Source: Comamonadaceae bacterium (GTDB lineage: Bacteria > Pseudomonadota > Gammaproteobacteria > Burkholderiales > Burkholderiaceae_C). Taken from it: a DNA stretch of 58,736 bases. This document shows positions 20,918 through 29,380 of the stretch, in pieces. How positions within the stretch are numbered: the stretch's first letter is position 1; each line of letters starts with the position of its first letter. A program made the position numbers and the translations under genes. The stretch covers positions 1 through 58,736 of the forward strand of contig CANFHZ010000002.1 in the NCBI GenBank assembly GCA_947446885.1. Reading direction: 5' to 3'. A model generated the notes under the pieces. It was not told where the DNA came from and ran no database searches. It saw nothing but the letters and a program-made list of their open reading frames with translations.

Positions 20918-21563
20918 CTGCGACATGGCGGCTGCGGCCCCAGCGGTCACACACGGCAAGCCGCAGTTTGAGAGGGGCTTGCACCAAGTCTTCCGGTGCC
21001 AGCGGTGAAAACTGCAAGGGGCGCGGCTCGGTGAGCGAAGGCTTCGCCTTCTCCAGCAGCACAGCACCGGATGTCTTTGGATCTGCGCCGTCGCAACGCA
21101 CGGTGCTGCCCTGGCTCTCGCCCGAATAGGCGTTTCGCAGGCCGGCCAGGGCCCCGCGGCCTTCACGCAGTGCCTGTTCACAGGCGCGCCAGCTGCCGTC
21201 AGATGGAGATTGCGCCGGTGCGTCTGCGCCTTGGCCCGACTCGGTGCGGATGAGAAGTTCGCGTCCAGTGCCTTCAAGCATGATGGCCAAGGGGGGCTGC
21301 TCGTCCTTCACGGCAGCCAGGGCGCAGGCCTGCGGATGGAAGTTGGACTTGCCGCGCTGGGGGCCAGCGTCGCTCAGCCACTGCGCCCACACCCGGGCAT
21401 TGTTGTGCGCGGCAAATTCGCGTTGCGCGTCGTCGTAGGCGCGCCAGCCCACCAGCCCGACCGCAGCCAGCATCACGCCTACCAGCAACAGAAAAACGAT
21501 GTCGGTGGAGGATGGCTGCAAGACGGTGCCTGCGCCATCGGGCACATCGAGCGTGAACACCAT
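20904..21563 (-). CDS. Single-pass membrane protein of unknown function in the mot operon
   Basis: A 219-residue protein I do not recognise. One membrane segment near residues 20-40 (TDIVFLLLVGVMLAAVGLVGW) is followed by a long hydrophilic, probably periplasmic region with four cysteines. The gene begins 17 bases after the motB stop if ATG 21563 is used (GTG at 21593 would overlap motB), and overlaps the next gene by 14 bases, so it is co-transcribed with motAB. A role next to the stator or the downstream channel-like protein is inference from position only. Confidence 0.6.
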   Translation of the reverse strand: MVFTLDVPDGAGTVLQPSSTDIVFLLLVGVMLAAVGLVGWRAYDDAQREFAAHNNARVWAQWLSDAGPQRGKSNFHPQACALAAVKDEQPPLAIMLEGTGRELLIRTESGQGADAPAQSPSDGSWRACEQALREGRGALAGLRNAYSGESQGSTVRCDGADPKTSGAVLLEKAKPSLTEPRPLQFSPLAPEDLVQAPLKLRLAVCDRWGRSRHVADVDF

Positions 21564-21579
21564 GGAGGCTGCAGGCGAT

Positions 21580-22581
21580 TTATTCCCCGTCACGGTACTT
21601 CACGGTCACGCTGATGCGCCGGTTGCGCGGGTCTTTGGGGTCGTTGTTGTTGTAGGGCATGGTGTCGGCCACCCCCTCAATCTGAGCGAAACGATCAGGT
21701 TTGATGCCTTTTTTCTCGAACATCGCACGGGTGGCTTCGGCCCGCTCAGCTGACAGTGACCAGTTGTTGCGTGCGCCGGGCTTGGCAAAGCCCAGGCTGT
21801 CGGTGTGGCCGCGTACGGCAATTTTGTTGTTCATGCCGGCCAGTGATTTAGCCACCTCGGTGATCAATTCCTGGGCACCACCTTGCATTTGTGAAGTACC
21901 CAGCCCGAACATCGAGAAATCGGCCTTGTCGATGATCTCGATGCGCAGGCCTTCTTTTTCGCGGACGAACTGCACCTGCCCCTGCATTTTTTGCAGGTTG
22001 GGGTTTTGTTCGAGCTGTTCGCGCACTTCTTTTTCGAGCTTGTCGAAGTTTTCTTTGTCGGCCTGTTCGACAATCTTTTTCTTCTCGGAGTCGTTCATGC
22101 CATCGCGCTCTTTGTCGCGGTCGTTCTCGCTGTTGGGCGAGGGGTCGTTTTCGGTGGGGCCGCCCTCTGAGCGGGGGGTCACCATTTGCAGCGTCGCAGT
22201 TTGCTTGGCGGTATAGGGAAAGCCGTCCGGGTCGATGATGGAGCGTCCGCCCATGATGCCGTTGGAGCCTGCCAACTGGCCCATGGCGACCACGCTTTGG
22301 GACGTGGGCTTGAAGTAGTCGGCCACGCTTTTGCGCTGCGAATCGTTGGTGGCACCCAGAATCCACATCAGCAAGAAGAAGGCCATCATCGCCGTCATCA
22401 TGTCGGCAAGCGCAATTTTCCAGGCGCCGCCGTGTGCGCCGCCGTGGCCATCGGCAATCTTCTTGACGATGATGGGCGCTAAGGGCGCGTCTTCCTCCGG
22501 CGCTTCCGCGTCGGACGGGCCGGCCGCTTCCGCGCCGGCCGGGACCGCTTCTTCTTCCGGTGCCTTCTCTTCAGTCGCCAT
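21580..22581 (-). CDS. motB: Flagellar motor stator protein MotB
   Basis: A 333-residue MotB. After an acidic N-terminus comes the family sequence DGHGGAHGGAWKIALADMM, a single membrane segment (about 58-77) with the proton-carrying aspartate D60, a charged linker, and a C-terminal OmpA-like peptidoglycan-binding domain (VRGHTDSLGF, NNWSLSAERAEATRAMF). With MotA it forms the stator that drives flagellar rotation. It starts 2 bases after motA ends. The N-terminal 40 residues are unusually rich in Glu, Ala and Pro. Confidence 0.95.
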   Translation of the reverse strand: MATEEKAPEEEAVPAGAEAAGPSDAEAPEEDAPLAPIIVKKIADGHGGAHGGAWKIALADMMTAMMAFFLLMWILGATNDSQRKSVADYFKPTSQSVVAMGQLAGSNGIMGGRSIIDPDGFPYTAKQTATLQMVTPRSEGGPTENDPSPNSENDRDKERDGMNDSEKKKIVEQADKENFDKLEKEVREQLEQNPNLQKMQGQVQFVREKEGLRIEIIDKADFSMFGLGTSQMQGGAQELITEVAKSLAGMNNKIAVRGHTDSLGFAKPGARNNWSLSAERAEATRAMFEKKGIKPDRFAQIEGVADTMPYNNNDPKDPRNRRISVTVKYRDGE

Positions 22582-22583
22582 GT

Positions 22584-23447
22584 TTACTTGCCGCGCAGCC
22601 CGTCAAACACTTCGGCAAAGCTGGGTTGGTTGTGGTGGCTGATGCAGACGCGCGCGCCTTCAAGAATCAGGGGCATGGGGTGGCCGTGCATGGTGCCGAT
22701 GATGATTTGCTTGACCACGCCGTACATCGCGGCTTCGTCGTTGATGATCTCTTCCAGGCGCTTGGCAAAGGGCTCAAAAAAGCCGTAGGCCAGAAACACC
22801 CCGATGAAGGTTCCCACCAGCGCCGCGCCCACCAGGCCACCCAGAATCGCAGGCGGCTGGTCAATCGCGTCCATGGTTTTCACCACACCCATCACGCAGG
22901 ACACAATTCCCAGCGCGGGCAGCGCACCGGCCAAGGTGCCAATGGCCGTTGAGGCTTTGAGCTCGTCGTGGTGGTGGGTTTTGATGGCGTTGTCCATGAC
23001 TTCTTCGACAGCCATGGGGCTGAGCGTGCCTTGCGAGACCACCATCAGGCGCACGGTGTCGCAAATCAGGTGCAGCAGCGCATGGTCGTGCAGGATCTTG
23101 GGGTATTCGCTGAAGATCGCGCTGGACTCGGGTGCCTCAATATGGGCTTCAAGGGCCACGGCACCTTCGCTTTTCAAGGTCTTCATCACCTTGGAGACGC
23201 AGAAGATGGTGTTGAGGTAATCATCCTTGTGGTACTTGGAGCCTTTAAAAGTGCGCCCGATACCCGCAAACACGGCCTTGGTCGTACCCATGCTGTTACC
23301 GATCAGCATGCCCCCGATGCCTGAACCCAAGATACACCAACCCTCGATAGGCGCCGCATGGATAAATGGCGCCAGGCTTCCGCCTCCCACCAGAAAACTG
23401 CCGAAGACGCATACATTCAAAAAAACGATTCCAGCAATGCCAACCAT
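22584..23447 (-). CDS. motA: Flagellar motor stator protein MotA
   Basis: A 287-residue MotA with the long proton-motor form. It has four membrane segments, including IAGIVFLNVCVFGSFLVGGG and the C-terminal pair around ALPALGIVSCVMGVVKTM and LVGAALVGTFIGVFLAYGFF. The cytoplasmic loop carries charged residues that contact FliG. It forms the inner-membrane stator with MotB. The ATG has an AGGA site 7 bases upstream. No own promoter is evident in the 96 bases behind fliS, so transcription probably comes from the sigma-28 promoter before fliS. Confidence 0.96.
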   Translation of the reverse strand: MVGIAGIVFLNVCVFGSFLVGGGSLAPFIHAAPIEGWCILGSGIGGMLIGNSMGTTKAVFAGIGRTFKGSKYHKDDYLNTIFCVSKVMKTLKSEGAVALEAHIEAPESSAIFSEYPKILHDHALLHLICDTVRLMVVSQGTLSPMAVEEVMDNAIKTHHHDELKASTAIGTLAGALPALGIVSCVMGVVKTMDAIDQPPAILGGLVGAALVGTFIGVFLAYGFFEPFAKRLEEIINDEAAMYGVVKQIIIGTMHGHPMPLILEGARVCISHHNQPSFAEVFDGLRGK

Positions 23448-23543
23448 ATGTGCTTCCTAAAACGGGGCGAGCGCCTGGGCGTGACGCACCGGCGCTCTGA
23501 CCTCTCCACACAGGGCCAGCCGGAGCCGACCCACCTTACTAAC

Positions 23544-23960
23544 TCAATGCCAGTTGAAGTCTTTCTGGACGGGCAGCAGGGCGGGCACTTCGCGCCAGGC
23601 CTGGCTGATTTCGTCCATCAGACCGCGCACTTCATCCAGTGCTGCGGCATCGTTGCGCGCGTTCGCGTGGATCAGGCGGCGCGTTACGTAGTTGTAGAGA
23701 TCATTGAGGTTGCGGGCCAGATCGCCACCTTTTTCGAAATCCAACGAACCTTGTAATCCCACCACAATGCGTCCGGCACGCGAAATGCAGTTTCCTTTTT
23801 CCATAATGGCACCACGTTCCATGTGCCCTTTAGCCGCAGCCAGATTTTCCAGCAATCCGTCAAACAGCATCTGGATCAATGCCACATTGTTGGCCACAGA
23901 AGCCTGCGATGCTACGTTATCGGCTCCGTACGATTCCATTGCTTTGAAGTTCATGCGCAT
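23544..23960 (-). CDS. fliS: Flagellin export chaperone FliS
   Basis: A 138-residue protein with the FliS core (YGADNVASQASVANNVALIQMLFDGLLENLAAAKGHM, followed by GRIVVGLQGSLDFEKGGDLARNLNDLYNYV), the chaperone that binds flagellin before export. The ATG at 23960 is preferred over an in-frame ATG at 24059: it has a GGAG site 8 bases upstream, fits family length, and lies behind a sigma-28 promoter that falls inside the longer frame. A 6-bp hairpin (23974-23993) sits in the short leader next to the ribosome site. fliC and fliD are not in the window. Confidence 0.9.
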   Translation of the reverse strand: MRMNFKAMESYGADNVASQASVANNVALIQMLFDGLLENLAAAKGHMERGAIMEKGNCISRAGRIVVGLQGSLDFEKGGDLARNLNDLYNYVTRRLIHANARNDAAALDEVRGLMDEISQAWREVPALLPVQKDFNWH

Positions 23961-23995
23961 GATAGTTTCTCCGAGTGGGTTGGTATGCCCACTAG

Positions 23996-24022
23996 GTATC
24001 GGCGCACCTTCGGGAAACTTGA
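23996..24022 (-). promoter_or_regulatory. Sigma-28 (FliA) promoter of fliS-motA-motB
   Basis: On the minus strand TCAAGTTT-N11-GCCGATAC reads against the FliA consensus TAAAGTTT-N11-GCCGATAA with two mismatches and exact spacing. It lies about 35 bases before the fliS ATG and downstream of the fliA stop. This places fliS and the following motAB genes in the late flagellar class. Confidence 0.76.
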
Positions 24023-24064
24023 GTGTTTCGAGTAAGGAAGTAATGCGAGTGTCGTCCATGGTCT

Positions 24065-24814
24065 TTAGCTGGTCAGGGCCCGGGCTTTGGGCGTTTTGGC
24101 GGGTGCGTCAATATGCAGACTGGTGCGCAACTTCTTAACCGTAGCGGTCAGCAACTGGCTGACCCGCGATTCCGTGACGCCCACGGTTTCGCCGATTTCT
24201 TTGAGGTTGAGTTCTTCAACGTAATAAAGTTGCATCAAGAGTTGTTCGCGTTCGGGCAGCTCGGCGATGGCCTGTGTCACGGCACGCATGAAATCGGCAT
24301 GCTCGACGATGGCCTCCGGCTGCCGATCCCGCTCGTCGGCGATGCCCATGACCTCGTCGGTGACCACTTCCATGGAAAAGGTTTCAAACCGGCTGGCGTT
24401 GCCGCGTTTTTTGTGGAAGGACTCGATGTCGTCACCCAGGTGCTCCGCCAGTTCCAGCTGGGTGGGGGCCCGGCCCAGCTCCGTGGCAAGGGCATCGGTG
24501 GCGCGGCTCTCTGACTTGTTGAAGGCCACTGCCGAGCGCGGCAGGTAGGAGAGTTGACGCACTTCGTCCAGGATGGCACCGCGTACCCGGCTGAGTGCGA
24601 AGTTCTCGAAATCCACCCCTTTGTCCGGGTTGAAGGCCCGTGCCGCCTCCAGCAGCCCGATCATGCCGACCTGGATCAGTTCGTCCAGCTCCATAAATGG
24701 CGGTATGCGCACTTTCAGATGCAAGGCCACCCGCTTGACCAGGCCCAGGTGCGCCATAACCAGCGCCTCGCTGTTGTCGCTGACCTGTTCGTAGAGACGG
24801 GTAGAGGTGGCCAT
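24065..24814 (-). CDS. fliA: Flagellar sigma factor FliA (sigma-28)
   Basis: A 249-residue sigma-28. Region 2 is seen in FMELDELIQVGMIGLLEAARAF and FENFALSRVRGAILDEVR, region 3 in the middle, and region 4 in ELPEREQLLMQLYYVEELNLKEIGE with VTESRVSQL. It directs RNA polymerase to late flagellar promoters and is inhibited by FlgM, encoded at 53421. It is last in flhA-flhF-flhG-fliA, starting 8 bases after flhG. Confidence 0.96.
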   Translation of the reverse strand: MATSTRLYEQVSDNSEALVMAHLGLVKRVALHLKVRIPPFMELDELIQVGMIGLLEAARAFNPDKGVDFENFALSRVRGAILDEVRQLSYLPRSAVAFNKSESRATDALATELGRAPTQLELAEHLGDDIESFHKKRGNASRFETFSMEVVTDEVMGIADERDRQPEAIVEHADFMRAVTQAIAELPEREQLLMQLYYVEELNLKEIGETVGVTESRVSQLLTATVKKLRTSLHIDAPAKTPKARALTS

Positions 24815-24822
24815 CAGGGGTC

Positions 24823-25641
24823 TCAGGCCTGGAAACGCACCAGGCGTTCCACAAAAAATTGCATGCCGCCAGAAATCGTTCCAGTGGGCGGCATTTGGGC
24901 GATGGACTTGGCCAGGCGTTTGAAGTCGCGCGCGCTGTTGCTGCCCGGGGCGAATTCCATGACCGGCTCGTATTTTTTGTGGGCCGCCAGGATTTGGTCG
25001 TCGTGCTCGATGGAGCCGAGGTAATGCGTGGTGTAGTTCAGAAACTGGGCGCAGACCTGGTTGATGCGGCGAAACAGGTTCTGCCCCTCGGCTTGGCTGG
25101 CCACGGCGTTGGGGATGATGTAGATCTCGTTGAGGTCGTAGTCCTGAATCAGCACCTTGATGGTTCCGTAGGCGTCGGCAATCGAGGACGGATCGTCGCG
25201 CACCACGATGTAGCGCCGCTGGCAGGCCGCCATAAAGGCCAATACCGAGGGGGAAATACCCGCTGCCATGTCCACAATCAAGTAATCGATTTCGTCTTCC
25301 AGCGCACTGAAAGCCTGGACGATCCGTGAGGCCTGCACCTGGCTGAGTGCGGCCATTTCTTTTACGCCCGAAGCCCCCGGTATCAGCCGCACACCGTGGC
25401 GCGAGGTGACCGTGATTTCTTGCAGGGTTTTTTGCCCGCTCATGAAATGGGTCAGGTTGTAGGGGCAGGCGCAGCCCAGGGCGATTTGCGAATTAGCCAG
25501 ACCCAGGTCTGCGTCAAACAGCATCACCCGGTGTCCCGACTTTTGCAGGGCTATGGCCAGGTTCACGGCCACCGTGGTCTTGCCCACGCCGCCTTTTCCG
25601 CTGGCAATACCAATCACTTCTGTCCGGGAGGTTTTTTTCAT
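24823..25641 (-). CDS. flhG: MinD-like ATPase FlhG (FleN)
   Basis: A 272-residue MinD/ParA-type ATPase with the deviant Walker A GKGGVGKTT near residues 15-23, the switch DADLGLANSQ, and DYLIVDMAAG. FlhG counts flagella and, in polar flagellates, antagonises FlhF and the FleQ activator. It lies between flhF and fliA, the standard place. Its presence beside a FleQ-like activator at 39618 suggests the same negative control. Confidence 0.93.
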   Translation of the reverse strand: MKKTSRTEVIGIASGKGGVGKTTVAVNLAIALQKSGHRVMLFDADLGLANSQIALGCACPYNLTHFMSGQKTLQEITVTSRHGVRLIPGASGVKEMAALSQVQASRIVQAFSALEDEIDYLIVDMAAGISPSVLAFMAACQRRYIVVRDDPSSIADAYGTIKVLIQDYDLNEIYIIPNAVASQAEGQNLFRRINQVCAQFLNYTTHYLGSIEHDDQILAAHKKYEPVMEFAPGSNSARDFKRLAKSIAQMPPTGTISGGMQFFVERLVRFQA

Positions 25642-25695
25642 GTCTTTATTACGTCAATCGCAGCCAAGGGTAGTCAGGGGCTGCGCACTATTGTG

Positions 25696-27066
25696 TCAGT
25701 TATACGCACCCCGCATGCCGCGCGGTGCTACGGCCGCGTAGAGGCGCGCCGATGGGGACGGTGCCGGCGGCATGGGTGTCATGGACGGTTGTTGTGCAAG
25801 GGCCTTGATCGGCTCGACCGAGGCGGCGCCGGCCGTGCGCGCCAATTGCGCCACCGCCATTTCGACCAGCGAGCGGATTTCCAGCTCGCGGCGCAGATCG
25901 CCGAGCTGGTTGCCGTCGCCCGCGGCATTGAGCGCGAGCCGGTTATCGCAGAGGAACTCCACCAGCGGCCAGGGCTGGACCGACTCGTCCAGCTTGGTCA
26001 CCATCAGGCTGTCCCAGCGCACGCTGGCGGCGCGGATGGCGCGGTTTAGCGTTGCGCTGGAGGCGTCGGCTGCCATCACCATGTGCGCCTGGGCTTGGGG
26101 GAAGGCGGTTTTGATTTCGGCAACCCGCTCCAGTGTTTGGGAGCCGGGGGTGTCAATCAGGATCAGGTGGCGGCGCTTGAGCCGCTCAAACAAAGCCGGC
26201 AGCTCGTCCGCATCCTGCACGCAGAACGCATCGACGCCGATGTGCTCAGCCAGCAGTTGAACCTGGCTCCAGGCACCCACGCGCAGGTCTTTGTAGCTGA
26301 CGATGGCCACATGGTCGGCTCCGTCGCGTTTGGCCGCTAAGCGCGCCAGCTTGGCCACCATCAGGGACTTGCCGCTGCCCGAGGGACCGGCCAGCACGTG
26401 TACACCCTGGCGTGGAACGGCAGCGGGTTCACGTTGCAGCGCCTGCTCCAGCTGACTGCGTACGGCGGCGAGGGCATCGCGTTCGTCACGCATGTCTTTG
26501 ACGGTATCCAGCAGCAAGGTGCGCAGCGAAGCCGGCATGCCAGCTTGGGTGAATGAATCCATCAGCGCCTGGACTTCCGGCGCCAGGTTCAAGCCGCTTT
26601 GCCAGCCCGAGGTCTTTTGGCTGAGATTGAATTCACGGCGCAGGGTGGCCAGTTCATCGCGGATCAGATCCATGATTTCATGGCTGCGCAGTTTGTCGCG
26701 CTCCTGCATATCGCTGGCACCCTGGCTCAGCTGCATGTCAAAAGTTTGGGCGGCGGCCAGCACGCTGGCGCGCTGGGTCGGGGCCTCTTGGGGTGCGGGG
26801 GCGGGTTGGCGGTCGATCTCGGACATCACCTCGGCAAAAACGCGGGCCTTGGGCGGTGTGGCGGCTTGCGGTGCAGCGGCGGCTACGGCAGCCAGCACCG
26901 GGTTGGTGGTTTGGGCGGACGATTCGTCGATGTCCACGGCGACTACCAGCTCGGTCTGCCCACCCACGGTGTGGTTGGAGATGACCAGCACATTGCGACC
27001 ATACAGCGCGATGGCGCGTTCATTGGCCGTCTTGGTATCGCGGGCGAGGATGCGTTTGAGTTCCAT
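25696..27066 (-). CDS. flhF: Flagellar biosynthesis GTPase FlhF
   Basis: A 456-residue SRP-family GTPase. A basic N-terminal B domain and a long variable linker precede the NG domain, with G1 GPSGSGKSLM, the DTPGS switch and the TKLD guanine motif. FlhF sets the polar site of flagellar assembly. It is encoded 18 bases after flhA, with flhG following. The linker is rich in Ala and Gln and poorly conserved, as usual for the family. Confidence 0.93.
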   Translation of the reverse strand: MELKRILARDTKTANERAIALYGRNVLVISNHTVGGQTELVVAVDIDESSAQTTNPVLAAVAAAAPQAATPPKARVFAEVMSEIDRQPAPAPQEAPTQRASVLAAAQTFDMQLSQGASDMQERDKLRSHEIMDLIRDELATLRREFNLSQKTSGWQSGLNLAPEVQALMDSFTQAGMPASLRTLLLDTVKDMRDERDALAAVRSQLEQALQREPAAVPRQGVHVLAGPSGSGKSLMVAKLARLAAKRDGADHVAIVSYKDLRVGAWSQVQLLAEHIGVDAFCVQDADELPALFERLKRRHLILIDTPGSQTLERVAEIKTAFPQAQAHMVMAADASSATLNRAIRAASVRWDSLMVTKLDESVQPWPLVEFLCDNRLALNAAGDGNQLGDLRRELEIRSLVEMAVAQLARTAGAASVEPIKALAQQPSMTPMPPAPSPSARLYAAVAPRGMRGAYN

Positions 27067-27083
27067 GGACTAGTCTCTCTTGC

Positions 27084-29189
27084 TTACTGTTTTTGTTCGG
27101 CGTGCACCGTGTGTATGACTTTGACCGCCTGATCATCCGGGATTTCACTGTAAGACAGCACGATCAGCTCGCTGACCCGGTGGCGCGCGGACTTGGACAA
27201 CCAGGGGCGTATCGCCGGTGAGACCACCAGCACTGCCGCGCTACCCATTTCTTCAACTGCCTTGGCACCGTCGCGCAGCGCGGCGAACAGGCGTTCGGCC
27301 AGACCGGGCTCCATCACCACGTTGGGGCCGTTGCCCTGTTGCTGCAGCACGTTGTGCAGCAGTTGCTCCAGGCCGGGGTCCAGCGTCATCACGGCCAGCA
27401 CGTTTTTCTCGTCGACCAGGGCTTGCACAATCATGCGCCCCAGGCGCGGGCGGACCAGGCTGGTGAGTTGTTCGGGGTCTTGGGTACGGCTGGCGGCCTC
27501 GGAGAGGGTTTCCACAATCGTGCGCATATCGCGGATCGAGACCGAGTCATTCAGCAGGTTTTGCAGGGTGCGGGTCAGGATGCCCAGCGACAGCTTGGAC
27601 GGCACCAGGTCTTCCACCAGCTTGGGCGATTTGGCGCTGAGCTTGTCCAGCAGCTGTTGGACTTCGTCGTGGCTGAGCAGGTCGGCAGCGTTGTCGCGCA
27701 GCACTTTGTTCAGGTGGGTGGCGATGGCCGTGGCCGCATCGACCACGGTGTAACCCAGAGCCCGGGCATGGTCGCGCTGCGAGGGCTCGATCCATACGGC
27801 TTCGAGGCCGAACGCGGGCTCCTGCGTGGTCGGGCCTTCGAGTGCGCCATAGACCTGACCGGGGTTGATGGCCATTTCGCGGCCCACTTTGATCTTGCCG
27901 CGCCCGCGCACCACGCCTTTGAGGACGATGTGGTAGGTGTCGGGGTCAATGCTGAGCGCATCGCGGATGCGCACCGGCTGGATCAAAAAGCCCAACTCGG
28001 CGGACAGTTTTTTGCGCACGCCTTTGACGCGCGTCATCAGCTGGCCACCGGTCTCGGGGTTGACCAGCGGAATCAAGCCATAGCCGATTTCCAAGCCCAC
28101 CAGATCCACCTGATCCAGATCTTCCCAGTCGAGTTCTTTGGGCGCTTCGATGGCGGCCAGGGCGGCGGCCTCAGCGGCCTGCTCGGGCGTTTCCTTTGCG
28201 GCTTCACGCCGCAGAATCCACAGGCCCAGACCGGCGCTCAGGGCCGACAGGACCACAAACACCAGATGCGGCATGCCGGGCACCAGACCCAGAATGGCCA
28301 TGATGCTGGCGGTAACAAACAAGGCGCTGGGGTTGCCCAGCTGGGTGGTGGCCTGCTCGGTCACCGACTCCGCAGTCGTCACGCGGGTCACGATGATGGC
28401 GGTGGCCAGGGACAGCAGCAGCGAAGGAATCTGCGCGACCAGGCCGTCGCCGATGGTCAGCAGCGAATAAATCTGACCCGCATCGCTCAGCGACAAACCG
28501 TGCTGGCCCATGCCGATGGCCAATCCGCCGATCAGGTTGATAAACAAAATCAGCAGACCCGCGATGGCGTCGCCGCTGACAAATTTAGAAGCACCGTCCA
28601 TGGAGCCGAAGAAATCCGCTTCCTGGCCGAGTTCGGCGCGGCGGGCCTTGGCGGTCTCCTGGTCGATCACGCCGGCATTCAGATCGGCGTCAATCGCCAT
28701 TTGCTTGCCCGGCATCGCATCCAGGGTAAAGCGGGCATTGACTTCCGAGACACGGCCCGCACCCTTGGTCACCACGATGAAGTTGATCACCATCAGGATC
28801 GCAAAAATGATGAAACCGACCACGTAGTTGCCGCCGATCACAAATTCCCCGAAGGCAGCGACCACCTTGCCCGCCGCCTCGTGGCCTTCGTGGCCGTTAA
28901 CCAGAATCACCCGGGTCGACGCCACGTTCAAGGCCAAACGCAGCATGGTGGCAAACAGCAGCACCGTGGGGAAGGAGGAAAAGTCCAGCGGCTTGCGGGT
29001 ACTGATGGCGATCATGATGATCAGCACGCTGGCCGCAATATTGAATGTGAACAGAATATCGAGCAGCACCGGGTGCAGCGGAATCACCAGCATGCCCATG
29101 ATCAACAACACCAAGGCCGGAATACTCAGGTCGGTGAGGTTGAATTTCGACAGATTTTGTCGAATGGCTGACAGGGACAAGGCGTTCAT
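27084..29189 (-). CDS. flhA: Flagellar type III export gate protein FlhA
   Basis: A 701-residue FlhA. The N-terminal half has eight predicted membrane segments, beginning ALVLLIMGMLVIPLHPVLLD, with the conserved FHIPEP-family loop (GRVSEVNARFTLDAMPGKQMAIDADLNAG), and the C-terminal half is the cytoplasmic docking domain. It is the proton-channel and chaperone-docking part of the flagellar export gate. The ATG at 29189 fits the family N-terminus; a frame open further upstream runs through the promoter and is rejected. First gene of flhA-flhF-flhG-fliA. Confidence 0.97.
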   Translation of the reverse strand: MNALSLSAIRQNLSKFNLTDLSIPALVLLIMGMLVIPLHPVLLDILFTFNIAASVLIIMIAISTRKPLDFSSFPTVLLFATMLRLALNVASTRVILVNGHEGHEAAGKVVAAFGEFVIGGNYVVGFIIFAILMVINFIVVTKGAGRVSEVNARFTLDAMPGKQMAIDADLNAGVIDQETAKARRAELGQEADFFGSMDGASKFVSGDAIAGLLILFINLIGGLAIGMGQHGLSLSDAGQIYSLLTIGDGLVAQIPSLLLSLATAIIVTRVTTAESVTEQATTQLGNPSALFVTASIMAILGLVPGMPHLVFVVLSALSAGLGLWILRREAAKETPEQAAEAAALAAIEAPKELDWEDLDQVDLVGLEIGYGLIPLVNPETGGQLMTRVKGVRKKLSAELGFLIQPVRIRDALSIDPDTYHIVLKGVVRGRGKIKVGREMAINPGQVYGALEGPTTQEPAFGLEAVWIEPSQRDHARALGYTVVDAATAIATHLNKVLRDNAADLLSHDEVQQLLDKLSAKSPKLVEDLVPSKLSLGILTRTLQNLLNDSVSIRDMRTIVETLSEAASRTQDPEQLTSLVRPRLGRMIVQALVDEKNVLAVMTLDPGLEQLLHNVLQQQGNGPNVVMEPGLAERLFAALRDGAKAVEEMGSAAVLVVSPAIRPWLSKSARHRVSELIVLSYSEIPDDQAVKVIHTVHAEQKQ

Positions 29190-29240
29190 AGGGGCTGGCA
29201 AGGGTTTGGACGGGCTGTAGGGGTCTGCACAAGCTCTCAA

Positions 29241-29256
29241 AGCAAGCTCAGTGCCA
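29241..29256 (-). promoter_or_regulatory. Sigma-54 promoter of flhA-flhF-flhG-fliA
   Basis: On the minus strand TGGCACTGAGCTTGCT fits the sigma-54 consensus TGGCAC-N5-TTGCW with exact GG-to-GC spacing. The predicted transcript start is about 41 bases before the flhA ATG. It agrees with the sigma-54 activator gene at 39618. Confidence 0.82.
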
Positions 29257-29380
29257 GATTTTTCAAGCCGCCCACCACCTTTTCCGACACCGTGAAAAAC
29301 AGGCGAGGCATTACCGGTCACGTTTCTTGCTTAATTGCTGCCGCAGGCCAAATTTTGGCAACTCCAATAGGAATTTCAGC

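Noticed and set aside
23961-24059. Longer FliS start at 24059.
   Set aside because: The extra 33 residues are not FliS-like, have no ribosome site, and contain the sigma-28 promoter that precedes the shorter gene.
27339-29171. A 610-codon plus-strand frame across flhA.
   Set aside because: It is antisense to a full-length canonical FlhA and is rich in His, Gln and Gly without any domain.
29325-29340. Possible sigma-54 promoter for fliK (CGGTCACGTTTCTTGC).
   Set aside because: The GG and GC elements are one base too far apart; sigma-54 tolerates little change in this spacing.
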